From NCBI GenBank assembly GCA_027010905.1, contig JALVBA010000342.1:1-15101 (forward strand): a stretch of DNA of 15,101 nucleotides, read 5' to 3'. The translations under genes were made by a program, and so were the position numbers. Of the stretch, positions 4,601 through 13,600 are shown piece after piece. Below the pieces are notes generated by a model that had not been told where the DNA came from, did no database searches, and saw nothing but the letters and a program-made list of their open reading frames with translations. Source of the stretch: Marinilabiliaceae bacterium. GTDB lineage: Bacteria > Bacteroidota > Bacteroidia > Bacteroidales > Marinilabiliaceae. Within the stretch, counting starts at the first letter, position 1, and each line of letters opens with the position of its first letter.

Positions 4601-5044
4601 ATGGCTAAAGAAGTAGAAACTTTTATCAAACTTCAGATTAGAGGTGGTGCTGCAAATCCGTCACCCCCTGTGGGACCTGCTTTAGGTGCTAAGGGTGTGA
4701 ATATCATGGAGTTCTGCAAGCAATTCAATGCCAGGACTCAGGAGAAAGCCGGTAAGGTTTTACCTGTTGTTATCTCGGTGTATAAAGACAAATCATTTGA
4801 TTTTGTTATTAAAACACCTCCTGCATCAGTTCAAGTTTTAGAAGCTGCTAAACTGAAAAGTGGATCGCCTGAACCAAACCGTAATAAGGTTGGGTCAGTA
4901 TCATGGGATCAACTTAAGGTGATAGCAGAAGATAAAATGGCTGATTTGAATTGTTTTACTGTAGAATCTGCAATGAGGATGATTGCTGGTACTGCCAGAA
5001 GTATGGGGATTACTGTTTCAGGTGATTTCCCTGATAATAATTAA
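4601..5044 (+). CDS. rplK: large ribosomal subunit protein uL11
   Basis: This encodes uL11, which binds the GTPase-associated centre of 23S rRNA at the base of the L12 stalk and takes part in factor binding and in RelA sensing of uncharged tRNA. The 147-residue product is of normal length. The N-terminal domain (residues 1-70) has the proline-rich PSPPVGPALGAKGVNIMEF segment, where thiostrepton-type drugs bind next to the rRNA. The C-terminal RNA-binding domain (about 75-147) includes DLNCFTVESAMRMIAGTARS and ends MGITVSG. Key family residues are intact. It starts the rplK-rplA pair, 20 bases ahead of rplA. There is no SD before the ATG. Confidence 0.97.
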   Translation: MAKEVETFIKLQIRGGAANPSPPVGPALGAKGVNIMEFCKQFNARTQEKAGKVLPVVISVYKDKSFDFVIKTPPASVQVLEAAKLKSGSPEPNRNKVGSVSWDQLKVIAEDKMADLNCFTVESAMRMIAGTARSMGITVSGDFPDNN

Positions 5045-5064
5045 ATTAATACCTTTTTGCAAAA

Positions 5065-5760
5065 ATGACGAAACTAACAAAAAATAAAAAGTTAGCATTA
5101 GCGAAAATCGAAGCCGATAAGCTTTACTCTGTCGAAGAAGCAGCAAAATTAGTTAAGGAAATTACCACAACTAAATTTGATGCCTCTATTGATATGGATG
5201 TGCGTCTTGGAGTTGATCCAAGAAAAGCAAATCAAATGGTAAGGGGTATTGTTACTTTACCTCACGGAACTGGTAAAGTAATACGTGTATTGGTGCTTTG
5301 TACTCCTGAGAAAGTTGAGGAGGCAAAAGCTGCTGGTGCCGATTATGTTGGATTAGAGGAGTATGTTGAGAAGATTAAGGGCGGCTGGACTGATGTAGAT
5401 GTAATTATTACAATGCCCAGTGTAATGGCCAAAGTTGGTCAATTAGGCCGTATCTTAGGCCCTCGCGGTTTAATGCCTAATCCAAAGAGTGGTACTGTTA
5501 CCATGGATATTGGGAAAGCAGTAAATGAAGTGAAGGCTGGTAAGATTGATTTCAAAGTAGATCGTTACGGAATTGTGCATACTGCAATTGGTAAAGCATC
5601 TTTTAGTGCTGAAAAAATTCAGGAGAATGCTCAGGAGTTTTTTAACACAATTTTGAAACTTAAACCTTCATCGGCTAAAGGCACCTACGTGAAGAGCGTT
5701 TATCTATCAAGTACCATGAGCCCTGGTATTCATGTTGAACCAAAGTCGTTAGAGGCTTAA
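5065..5760 (+). CDS. rplA: large ribosomal subunit protein uL1
   Basis: This encodes uL1, which forms the mobile L1 stalk that guides deacylated tRNA out of the E site and in many bacteria also represses its own operon. The 231-residue product is full length. Domain I is split between the two ends, with domain II in between (about residues 67-160). The conserved loop GRILGPRGLMPNPKSGTV lies at about residues 128-145, with Pro133 in the PRGLMPNP segment, and the C-terminal strand carries KGTYVKSVYLSSTMSPGI. Spacing to rplK (20 bases) and rplJ (29 bases) indicates co-transcription. No unusual features are visible. Confidence 0.97.
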   Translation: MTKLTKNKKLALAKIEADKLYSVEEAAKLVKEITTTKFDASIDMDVRLGVDPRKANQMVRGIVTLPHGTGKVIRVLVLCTPEKVEEAKAAGADYVGLEEYVEKIKGGWTDVDVIITMPSVMAKVGQLGRILGPRGLMPNPKSGTVTMDIGKAVNEVKAGKIDFKVDRYGIVHTAIGKASFSAEKIQENAQEFFNTILKLKPSSAKGTYVKSVYLSSTMSPGIHVEPKSLEA

Positions 5761-5789
5761 TGTTTAATCATTAAAGAATATTTGGAAAC

Positions 5790-6308
5790 ATGAAAAAAGA
5801 GAATAAGAGTACCATTTTAGAGAGCCTTGCTGCTAATGTAAGTGATTTTAATCACTTTTATGTGACTGACACTGCTGGCCTTGATGCCGGAGCTACTAGT
5901 GACCTGCGTAGATTATGCTTTTCAAAAGAGGTGAAAATGATGGTTGTGAAAAACACAATATTTCAAAAAGCCTTAGACCAAAGCGAAACAGATTATGCGG
6001 AGATTTACTCAATTTTGAAAGGCTCGTCAACCGTGCTTTTCAGTAACACCGGAAATGTACCAGCCAAACTCATTAAAGAGTTTGCTAAAAAACATAAGAA
6101 ACCTGTATTTAAGGGTGCTTTTGTTGAAGAGTCGATGTATATCGGCGAAAACCAGTTGGATACATTAGTCTCTATCAAATCTAAGGAAGAGTTGATAGGA
6201 GATGTTATCGGATTGTTACAATCACCAATGAAGAATGTTGTTTTAGCCCTTCAATCGGGTGGCTCAACCATTCATGGTATTTTAGAGACTTTAGGAGAAA
6301 AAGAATAA
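5790..6308 (+). CDS. rplJ: large ribosomal subunit protein uL10
   Basis: This encodes uL10, the stalk base that anchors bL12 dimers to the 50S subunit. The 172-residue product has the N-terminal rRNA-binding domain (MKKENKSTILESLAANVSDF, then VTDTAGLDAGATSDLRR and the VKMMVVKNTIFQKAL segment, matching the family's K-V-x-K-N-T motif) and a C-terminal helix (about residues 132-170, KEELIGDVIGLLQSPMKNVV) that binds L12 dimers. The 29-base gap before the gene is too short to hold the large L10-L12 autoregulatory leader found upstream of rplJ in E. coli and Bacillus, so control is probably exerted elsewhere. No SD precedes the ATG. Confidence 0.96.
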   Translation: MKKENKSTILESLAANVSDFNHFYVTDTAGLDAGATSDLRRLCFSKEVKMMVVKNTIFQKALDQSETDYAEIYSILKGSSTVLFSNTGNVPAKLIKEFAKKHKKPVFKGAFVEESMYIGENQLDTLVSIKSKEELIGDVIGLLQSPMKNVVLALQSGGSTIHGILETLGEKE

Positions 6309-6340
6309 AAGAAGTAAAAACACAATTAATTTATAGAAAA

Positions 6341-6715
6341 ATGGCAGATATCAAAAAGCTTGCAGAAGAATTGGTTAATTTGACTGTTAAAGATGTTAAC
6401 GAACTTGCTGGAATATTAAAAGATGAATATGGAATCGAGCCTGCTGCTGCCGCAGTAGCTGTGGCCGGACCTGCTGCTGGTGGCGAAGAAGCTGCTGCAG
6501 AGCAAACAGAATTTGATGTAATTCTGAAAGCACCGGGTGGTTCTAAATTGGCAATCGTGAAATTAGTAAAAGAGATGACTGGTGTAGGTCTTAAGGATGC
6601 AAAAGGACTTGTAGATCAAGCTCCTACTGCAATCAAAGAGAAAATCTCTAAGGAAGAAGCTGAAGCACTAAAAACTCAATTAGAAGAAGCAGGAGCGGAA
6701 GTTGAACTTAAGTAA
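6341..6715 (+). CDS. rplL: large ribosomal subunit protein bL12
   Basis: This encodes bL7/L12, the multi-copy stalk protein that recruits and activates translational GTPases. The 124-residue product shows the N-terminal dimerisation helix pair (ADIKKLAEELVNLTVKDVNE, to about residue 33), a flexible Ala/Gly hinge (AAAAVAVAGPAAGGEEAAAE) at about residues 35-54, and the C-terminal factor-binding domain (FDVILKAPGGSKLAIVKLVK, then EMTGVGLKDAKGLVDQAP). All parts are in the usual order. It follows uL10 by 32 bases and is followed by a strong terminator-like hairpin, which fits the higher stoichiometry of this protein relative to RNA polymerase. Confidence 0.97.
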   Translation: MADIKKLAEELVNLTVKDVNELAGILKDEYGIEPAAAAVAVAGPAAGGEEAAAEQTEFDVILKAPGGSKLAIVKLVKEMTGVGLKDAKGLVDQAPTAIKEKISKEEAEALKTQLEEAGAEVELK

Positions 6716-6740
6716 TCTCATCAATCCTCTTATAGGATAT

Positions 6741-6775
6741 GGTTTAAGAGTCCGTTTGGACTCTTAAACCTTTTT
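6741..6775 (+). terminator. terminator/attenuator between rplL and rpoB
   Basis: GGTTTAAGAGTCC (6741-6753) pairs perfectly with GGACTCTTAAACC (6758-6770) around the loop GTTT and is followed by five T (6771-6775). This is the most canonical intrinsic terminator in the window. It lies inside the rplKAJL-rpoBC order, so it probably acts as an attenuator that lowers polymerase expression relative to ribosomal protein expression. Confidence 0.85.
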
Positions 6776-6807
6776 GTGCTTTTATAATTTTAAGTTCAAC
6801 TAATTTG
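6773..6807 (+). promoter_or_regulatory. possible promoter for rpoB overlapping the terminator T tract
   Basis: TTTG at 6773-6776, the end of the terminator T tract, is followed after 24 bases by TAATTTG at 6801-6807, one base short of the TAnnTTTG consensus. The context AACTAATTTG resembles AACTAAATTTG at the tuf promoter, which has the same 24-base spacing from a T-run ending in TTTG. Transcription would start close to the rpoB ATG at 6815, giving a nearly leaderless mRNA. Support is weak. Confidence 0.35.
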
Positions 6808-6814
6808 TTTATAG

Positions 6815-9800
6815 ATGACTCCAAACACTGCCGAAAGAATAAGTTTTGCATCAATAAAGAACCAGCTTAGATACCCGGATTTACTGGAGGTGCAAGTGAA
6901 GTCTTTCCGTGAATTTTTTCAGTTGGGTTCAACGCTGGAAGAACGGAAACTAGAGAAATTAAATCAGGTATTCAACGATAATTTTCCTATTTCAGATACT
7001 CGGAACAATTTCGTGCTTGAATTCCTTGACTATTCTGTTGATCCTCCTCGTTACTCTCTACAGGAAAGTATTGAGCGTGGATTAACCTATAGCGTGCCAC
7101 TTAAGGCAAAACTTAAGTTGTACTGTACCGATCCTGAACATGAAGACTTTGATACAGTTGTTCAGGATGTATATTTGGGTACAATACCATATATGACCGA
7201 TAAAGGAAGTTTTATTATTAACGGTGCCGAACGTGTTGTTGTATCACAGCTTCACCGTTCACCCGGTGTGTTCTTTGGTAAAAGTATTCATGCCAATGGA
7301 ACAAAACTCTATTCTGCACGAATAATTCCTTTTAAAGGTTCATGGATTGAATTTGCTACAGACATTAACAGTGTTATGTATGCTTATATCGATCGTAAAA
7401 AGAAATTACCTGTTACTACACTTCTTCGCGCCATAGGGTATGAAGGGGATAAGGATATTCTTGAGATTTTTAACCTTGCTGATGAAGTTAAGGTTAATAA
7501 AACTAATCTGAAGAAAATTGTTGGTCGCAAACTTGCAGCTCGTGTTCTGAAATCCTGGATTGAGGATTTCGTTGATGAGGATACCGGTGAAGTTGTATCT
7601 ATTGAGCGTAACGAAGTGATTATTGACAGGGAGACTGTTATTGAAGAAACTCATTTGGAGCAGATTGTTGACTCAGGTGCAAAAACTATTCTTTTGCATA
7701 AGGAGGACAAAAATCTTTCCGATTACGAAATAATATATAACACACTTCAAAAAGACCCTTGTAACTCTGAAAAAGAGGCTGTTGTTCATATCTACAGACA
7801 ACTGCGTAACGCTGAGCCACCTGATGAAGGTACGGCGCGTGACGTTATTGATAAACTCTTCTTTTCAGACAAGCGTTACGATTTGGGTGATGTTGGACGT
7901 TATAGAATAAATAAAAAACTGAACCTTAATACCGATATCGATACTAAGGTATTAACGAAAGAGGATATTATTGAAATTATCAAATATCTTATTGAACTTA
8001 TTAATGCCAAGATTGATGTTGATGATATCGACCACTTAAGTAATCGTAGAGTACGTACTGTTGGTGAGCAATTAGGAAATCAATTCGCTGTTGGTTTGGC
8101 TCGTATGTCTAGAACAATTCGTGAGCGTATGAACGTTCGTGATAACGAGGTATTTACTCCTGTTGACCTTATTAATAGTAAAACTCTGTCATCGGTTATT
8201 AATAGTTTCTTTGGAACTAATGCCCTGTCGCAATTTATGGATCAGACCAATCCGTTGGCTGAGATTACCCATAAACGACGTATGTCAGCTTTAGGACCGG
8301 GAGGTCTGTCTCGTGAAAGAGCAGGTTTTGAGGTTCGTGATGTGCACTATACTCACTACGGGCGACTGTGTCCTATTGAGACACCTGAGGGGCCAAATAT
8401 TGGTCTGATATCTTCTTTGTGTGTTTTTGCTAAGATTAATGATCTTGGTTTTATCGAAACACCCTATAGAAAAACGGAAGGTGGAAAAGTAGATTTAACT
8501 AATGAGGGTATTAACTATCTGACAGCTGAGGAGGAAGAGAATATAATTATTGCTCAGGCGAACGCTCCTCTAACTGATGAAGGACTGTTTGTTAAAGTAC
8601 GCGTGAAAGCACGTCATGATGGCGATTTTCCGGTGGTTGAGAAGGATGATGTTGCCTTGATGGATGTTGCACCTAACCAAATTGCTTCTGTTGCTGCATC
8701 ACTTATTCCTTTCCTCGAACATGATGATGCTAACCGTGCTTTGATGGGATCTAACATGATGCGTCAGGCTGTACCACTGTTACAACCTGAATCACCAATT
8801 GTTGGAACAGGTCTTGAAGGTCGTTTAATTCAGGACTCAAGGACTCATATTACCGCTGAAGGTGATGGTGTTATTGAGTATGTTGATGCTGACGAGATAG
8901 TTATCAGATATGACCTTACAGACAGGGAACGTTTTGTAAGTTTTGAAAATGATACTAAGAGGTATAAACTTCCTAAGTTTCAGAAGACAAACCAGAGTAC
9001 ATGTATCGACCTGCGTCCGATGATTGCTAAAGGTGACAAGGTTGTAGCTGGTCAGATTCTTACCGAGGGTTACTCTACTCAGAAAGGTGAGCTTGGACTT
9101 GGACGTAATCTTAAAGTGGCATTTATGCCTTGGAAAGGCTATAATTTTGAGGATGCTATAGTTATCTCTGAGGAGGTAGTAAGGAATGATGTATTTACGT
9201 CTGTTCATATAGATGAGTACTCTCTTGAAGTAAGAGATACCAAACGGGGACTTGAAGAGCTTACATCCGACATACCAAATGTTAGTGAGGAAGCTACAAA
9301 AGACCTTGATGAGCATGGGTTGATTAGAGTAGGTGCTCATATTGAGCCGGGTGATATACTAATTGGTAAAATCACACCTAAAGGTGAAAGTGATCCTACT
9401 CCTGAAGAGAAACTTCTTAGAGCAATTTTTGGTGAAAAAGCCGGCGACGTTAAAGATGCTTCGCTTAAAGCTTCTCCATCACTAAAGGGTGTTGTTATTG
9501 AGAAGAAACTATTTTCAAGAAACGTAAAGGAGAAGAATTCAAGAGCTGCCGAGAAAGCTTTGTTAGCTAAGATTGATGAGGGATTTGTTCAGTCCACAGA
9601 AGAGTTAAAAGGTATATTGGTAGATAAACTCTTCTCTCTTATTAATGGTAAAACATCTCAGGGAGTTAAGGATTACTATAGTGGTGAAATAGTACCTAAG
9701 GGAACTAAATTCACACTGAAAATCCTGAATGAGATCAACTATATTGATGTTAATCCTAACAAATGGACAACCGACAAAGGGAATAATGAGCTTATTCAGA

Positions 9801-10624
9801 AGGTTATCCATAACTATAGGATGAAATATAAGGAACAAGAATCAAAAGAGAAACGTCAGAAGTACAATATAACAATTGGAGATGAACTTCCAGCAGGTAT
9901 TATTAAGCTTGCTAAAGTTTATATTGCCAAGAAACGTAAGATAACTGTTGGTGATAAGATGGCTGGACGGCATGGAAACAAAGGTATTGTTTCCCGTATT
10001 GTACGTGCTGAAGATATGCCGTTCCTTGAGGACGGAACACCTGTGGATATTGTTTTGAACCCTCTGGGTGTGCCTTCAAGAATGAACCTCGGACAGATTT
10101 ATGAAACTGTTTTGGGATGGGCAGGTAGGGTCCTGGGTGTGAAATTTGCAACTCCTATTTTTGATGGTGCTAAACTTGAAGACCTCAAGGGATACACCGA
10201 TAAAGCCGGAATTCCTCACTTTGGTAAAACTTATCTTTATGATGGTGGTACCGGTAAGAAATTTCACCAGCCTGCAACTGTTGGAGTAATCTACATGTTG
10301 AAACTGGGACACATGGTTGAGGACAAGATGCACGCAAGGTCTATTGGACCATACTCACTTATTACTCAGCAACCTCTTGGAGGTAAGGCTCAGTTTGGTG
10401 GTCAGAGATTTGGAGAGATGGAGGTATGGGCTCTTGAGGCCTTTGGAGCTTCCAATGTTCTGCAGGAGATTCTTACTATTAAGTCTGATGATGTTATCGG
10501 ACGTGCCAAGGCATACGAGGCAATTGTTAAAGGTGATTCAATGCCACAACCCGGCATTCCTGAGTCGCTGAATGTATTGCTGCATGAGATGCGAGGATTA
10601 GGTTTGAGCATAAACCTGGATTAA
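6815..10624 (+). CDS. rpoB: DNA-directed RNA polymerase subunit beta
   Basis: This encodes the beta subunit of RNA polymerase, which forms one jaw of the DNA channel and half of the active centre. The 1269 residues are the usual size in Bacteroidetes. The rifampicin pocket SQFMDQTNPLAEITHKRRMS, followed by ALGPGGLSRERAGFEVRD, is intact. D476, H486 and S491, the equivalents of E. coli D516, H526 and S531, are all wild type, so no common rifampicin-resistance change is present. NFEDA lies at 777-781 and GDKMAGRHGNKG starts at 1046; PLGVPSRMNLGQI and the C-terminal GGQRFGEMEVWALEAFGA, which packs against beta', are also present. It sits behind the rplL terminator and 72 bases ahead of rpoC, with a hairpin between them. 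The N-terminus MTPNTAERISFASIKNQ fits the phylum; there is no SD. Confidence 0.98.
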   Translation: MTPNTAERISFASIKNQLRYPDLLEVQVKSFREFFQLGSTLEERKLEKLNQVFNDNFPISDTRNNFVLEFLDYSVDPPRYSLQESIERGLTYSVPLKAKLKLYCTDPEHEDFDTVVQDVYLGTIPYMTDKGSFIINGAERVVVSQLHRSPGVFFGKSIHANGTKLYSARIIPFKGSWIEFATDINSVMYAYIDRKKKLPVTTLLRAIGYEGDKDILEIFNLADEVKVNKTNLKKIVGRKLAARVLKSWIEDFVDEDTGEVVSIERNEVIIDRETVIEETHLEQIVDSGAKTILLHKEDKNLSDYEIIYNTLQKDPCNSEKEAVVHIYRQLRNAEPPDEGTARDVIDKLFFSDKRYDLGDVGRYRINKKLNLNTDIDTKVLTKEDIIEIIKYLIELINAKIDVDDIDHLSNRRVRTVGEQLGNQFAVGLARMSRTIRERMNVRDNEVFTPVDLINSKTLSSVINSFFGTNALSQFMDQTNPLAEITHKRRMSALGPGGLSRERAGFEVRDVHYTHYGRLCPIETPEGPNIGLISSLCVFAKINDLGFIETPYRKTEGGKVDLTNEGINYLTAEEEENIIIAQANAPLTDEGLFVKVRVKARHDGDFPVVEKDDVALMDVAPNQIASVAASLIPFLEHDDANRALMGSNMMRQAVPLLQPESPIVGTGLEGRLIQDSRTHITAEGDGVIEYVDADEIVIRYDLTDRERFVSFENDTKRYKLPKFQKTNQSTCIDLRPMIAKGDKVVAGQILTEGYSTQKGELGLGRNLKVAFMPWKGYNFEDAIVISEEVVRNDVFTSVHIDEYSLEVRDTKRGLEELTSDIPNVSEEATKDLDEHGLIRVGAHIEPGDILIGKITPKGESDPTPEEKLLRAIFGEKAGDVKDASLKASPSLKGVVIEKKLFSRNVKEKNSRAAEKALLAKIDEGFVQSTEELKGILVDKLFSLINGKTSQGVKDYYSGEIVPKGTKFTLKILNEINYIDVNPNKWTTDKGNNELIQKVIHNYRMKYKEQESKEKRQKYNITIGDELPAGIIKLAKVYIAKKRKITVGDKMAGRHGNKGIVSRIVRAEDMPFLEDGTPVDIVLNPLGVPSRMNLGQIYETVLGWAGRVLGVKFATPIFDGAKLEDLKGYTDKAGIPHFGKTYLYDGGTGKKFHQPATVGVIYMLKLGHMVEDKMHARSIGPYSLITQQPLGGKAQFGGQRFGEMEVWALEAFGASNVLQEILTIKSDDVIGRAKAYEAIVKGDSMPQPGIPESLNVLLHEMRGLGLSINLD

Positions 10625-10631
10625 GATTTAT

Positions 10632-10665
10632 AAAGTAAATATTGCTTTTGCAATATTTACTTTTT
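10632..10665 (+). terminator. terminator-like hairpin between rpoB and rpoC
   Basis: AAAGTAAATATTGC (10632-10645) pairs perfectly with 10650-10663 around loop TTTT, and the T run reaches 10665. It starts 8 bases after the rpoB stop. The stem is AT-rich, so termination may be inefficient. The shape is that of an intrinsic terminator, in a place where continuous transcription is normally expected. Confidence 0.7.
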
Positions 10666-10696
10666 GTCATTGTTAAAATATTTTATTCGACTCTAT

Positions 10697-13600
10697 ATGG
10701 CTTTCAGAAGAGATCAGAAAAACAAAGGGAACTTCACTAAGATAACAATTGGACTATCATCTCCGGAAGAGATTTTGGAGATGTCAAGCGGCGAAGTTCT
10801 TAAACCGGAGACGATTAACTACCGTACTTATAAACCTGAACGCGACGGATTATTCTGTGAAAGAATTTTCGGGCCTGTAAAGGATTATGAATGTCATTGT
10901 GGTAAATATAAGCGTATCCGCTATCGTGGCATTGTTTGTGACAGATGTGGTGTAGAAGTAACTGAGAAGAAGGTACGTCGCGAACGTATGGGACACATTC
11001 AACTTGTTGTTCCAGTCGCACACATTTGGTACTTTAAATCACTGCCAAATAAAATAGGTTATCTTCTCGGATTACCTACAAAGAAACTTGATACAATTAT
11101 CTATTACGAAAGATATGTGGTTATTGAACCGGGTATCAAAGCTGATGATGGTATCAACAAAATGGACTTCTTAACAGAGGAAGAGTATCTTGATATTTTG
11201 GAGACTCTTCCAAAGGATAATCAGCATCTTGATGATGATGATCCAAATAAGTTTATTGCCGGAATGGGAGCTGATGCTATTGCAATGCTCTTATCGCGTA
11301 TTAAGTTAGATGAGCTCTCTTACGATTTAAGACACAAAGCGAATACCGAAACTTCGCAACAACGTAAGAATGAAGCACTAAAACGTTTGGGTGTTGTTGA
11401 GTCGTTCCGTAAATCAAAAGGTATTAACCGACCTGAATGGATGATTGTAAAGGTTGTACCTGTTATTCCACCTGAGTTGAGACCTTTGGTTCCTCTTGAT
11501 GGTGGTCGTTTTGCTACATCTGACCTTAACGATTTGTATCGTAGGGTAATCATACGTAACAACAGATTAAAAAGACTTATTGAGATAAAAGCCCCCGAAG
11601 TAATCCTTCGTAACGAGAAGAGAATGCTTCAGGAAGCTGTCGATTCACTGTTTGATAACTCAAGGAAATCGAATGCGGTTAAGACCGACTCGAACCGTCC
11701 TTTGAAATCGCTTAGTGACAGTCTGAAAGGTAAGCAGGGACGTTTTCGTCAAAACCTGCTTGGTAAAAGGGTTGACTATTCGGCACGTTCGGTAATTGTT
11801 GTTGGTCCTGAATTAAGGATGCACGAGTGTGGTATTCCAAAAGGAATGGCTGCTGAGCTATACAAGCCTTTTATTATTCGTAAGATGATTGAAAGAGGTA
11901 TAGTTAAAACAGTTAAATCGGCCAAGAAGATCGTTGATAGAAAAGATCCTATTGTTTGGGATATTCTTGAGAATATTCTTAGAGGCCATCCGGTAATGTT
12001 AAACCGTGCTCCTACTCTGCACCGTTTGGGTATTCAGGCTTTTCAACCAAAGCTGATTGAAGGGAAAGCTATTCAGCTACATCCTCTTGCTTGTGCTGCA
12101 TTTAATGCTGACTTTGATGGTGACCAGATGGCTGTTCACCTTCCGTTAGGTAATGCTGCAATTCTGGAGACTCAGATGCTTATGCTTGCGTCTCAAAACA
12201 TTCTGAACCCTGCTAACGGAGCTCCTATTACCGTTCCTTCGCAGGATATGGTACTTGGATTGTACTACATGACTAAAGCACGTTCTAAAGCCCGAGGTGA
12301 AGGGTTGATATTCTACTCTCCACAGGAGGCTGAGATTGCTTACAACGAAGGTCGTGTTGACATCCATAGTCAGGTTAAGGTACGAACTTATGATATTAAT
12401 GAGCAGGGTGAGCGAGAGCTTCAACTTATTGAGACTACTGTAGGTCGTATTTTGTTCAATAAGAATGTTCCTGAAGAGGTTGGTTATATCAACACTCTTC
12501 TTACAAAAAAATCTTTAAGAGATATTATTGGTAATGTTCAAAAGATTTGTGGTATTCCTCGTACAGCCGATTTCCTTGATGATATAAAAAATCTTGGTTA
12601 CAGAATGGCTTTCGAAGGCGGATTATCATTTAATCTTGAGGATGTGATTATTCCTGCTGCCAAAGATAAATTGGTTAAAGGTGGCTATGATGAAGTTGAA
12701 AAGGTGTTGAACAACTACAACATGGGATTGATTACCAATAACGAGAGATATAATCAGATTATTGATATCTGGACACATGTAAATGCACGTTTAACACAAA
12801 CATTAATGACTCAGTTGAGTGAAGATCAGCAAGGCTTTAACTCAGTTTATATGATGCTTGACTCCGGTGCCAGGGGGTCGAAAGAGCAGATTCGTCAGCT
12901 TTCAGGTATGAGGGGATTGATGGCAAAACCACAAAAATCCGGTGCCGAAGGTGGACAGATTATTGAGAATCCTATTCTTTCAAACTTTAAAGAGGGATTG
13001 TCGGTGTTAGAGTACTTTATCTCTACTCACGGTGCTCGTAAAGGTTTGGCTGATACAGCCCTGAAAACAGCTGATGCGGGTTATCTTACTCGTCGTTTAG
13101 TTGATGTGTCACAGGATGTTGTTATTCTGGAGCAAGACTGTGGAACTCTTAGAGGACTAACTGCTACTGCAATTAAGAATAACGAAGATACTGTTGTTTC
13201 ACTTGGTGAGAGAATATTGGGTCGCGTTTGTGTTCACGATATCTATCACCCAAATACAGGTGAATTGATTATTAAGTCGGGTGAGGAGATTTCGGAAGAG
13301 ACTGCTCAGGTTATTGAAGAGTCGCCTATCGAGAGTGTTGAGATTCGTTCGGTACTTACCTGCGAGTCGAAGAGGGGTGTTTGTGGCAAATGTTATGGAC
13401 GTAATCTCGCAACAGGTAGAAAGGTTCAGAAAGGTGAGGCTGTTGGAGTTATTGCTGCTCAGTCAATCGGTGAGCCGGGTACTCAGTTGACACTTCGTAC
13501 ATTCCATGTTGGTGGTACTGCATCAAATATCACTTCAGAAAGTAATATTACTTCTAAGCATGATGGTATTGTTGAGATTGACGAATTAAGAACAATTTCT

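Noticed and set aside
5761..5789. L10-L12 autoregulatory leader before rplJ
   Set aside because: The spacer is only 29 bases with no hairpin, too short for the known leader type.
8837..9340. Reverse-strand ORF of 167 residues inside rpoB
   Set aside because: It lies wholly within a strongly conserved gene on the other strand, resembles no family I know and has no promoter or start context.
10664..10696. TTG-initiated extension of rpoC by 11 residues
   Set aside because: The TTG lies in the T tract of the hairpin, the extra residues do not match the family, and ATG 10697 gives the conserved N-terminus.
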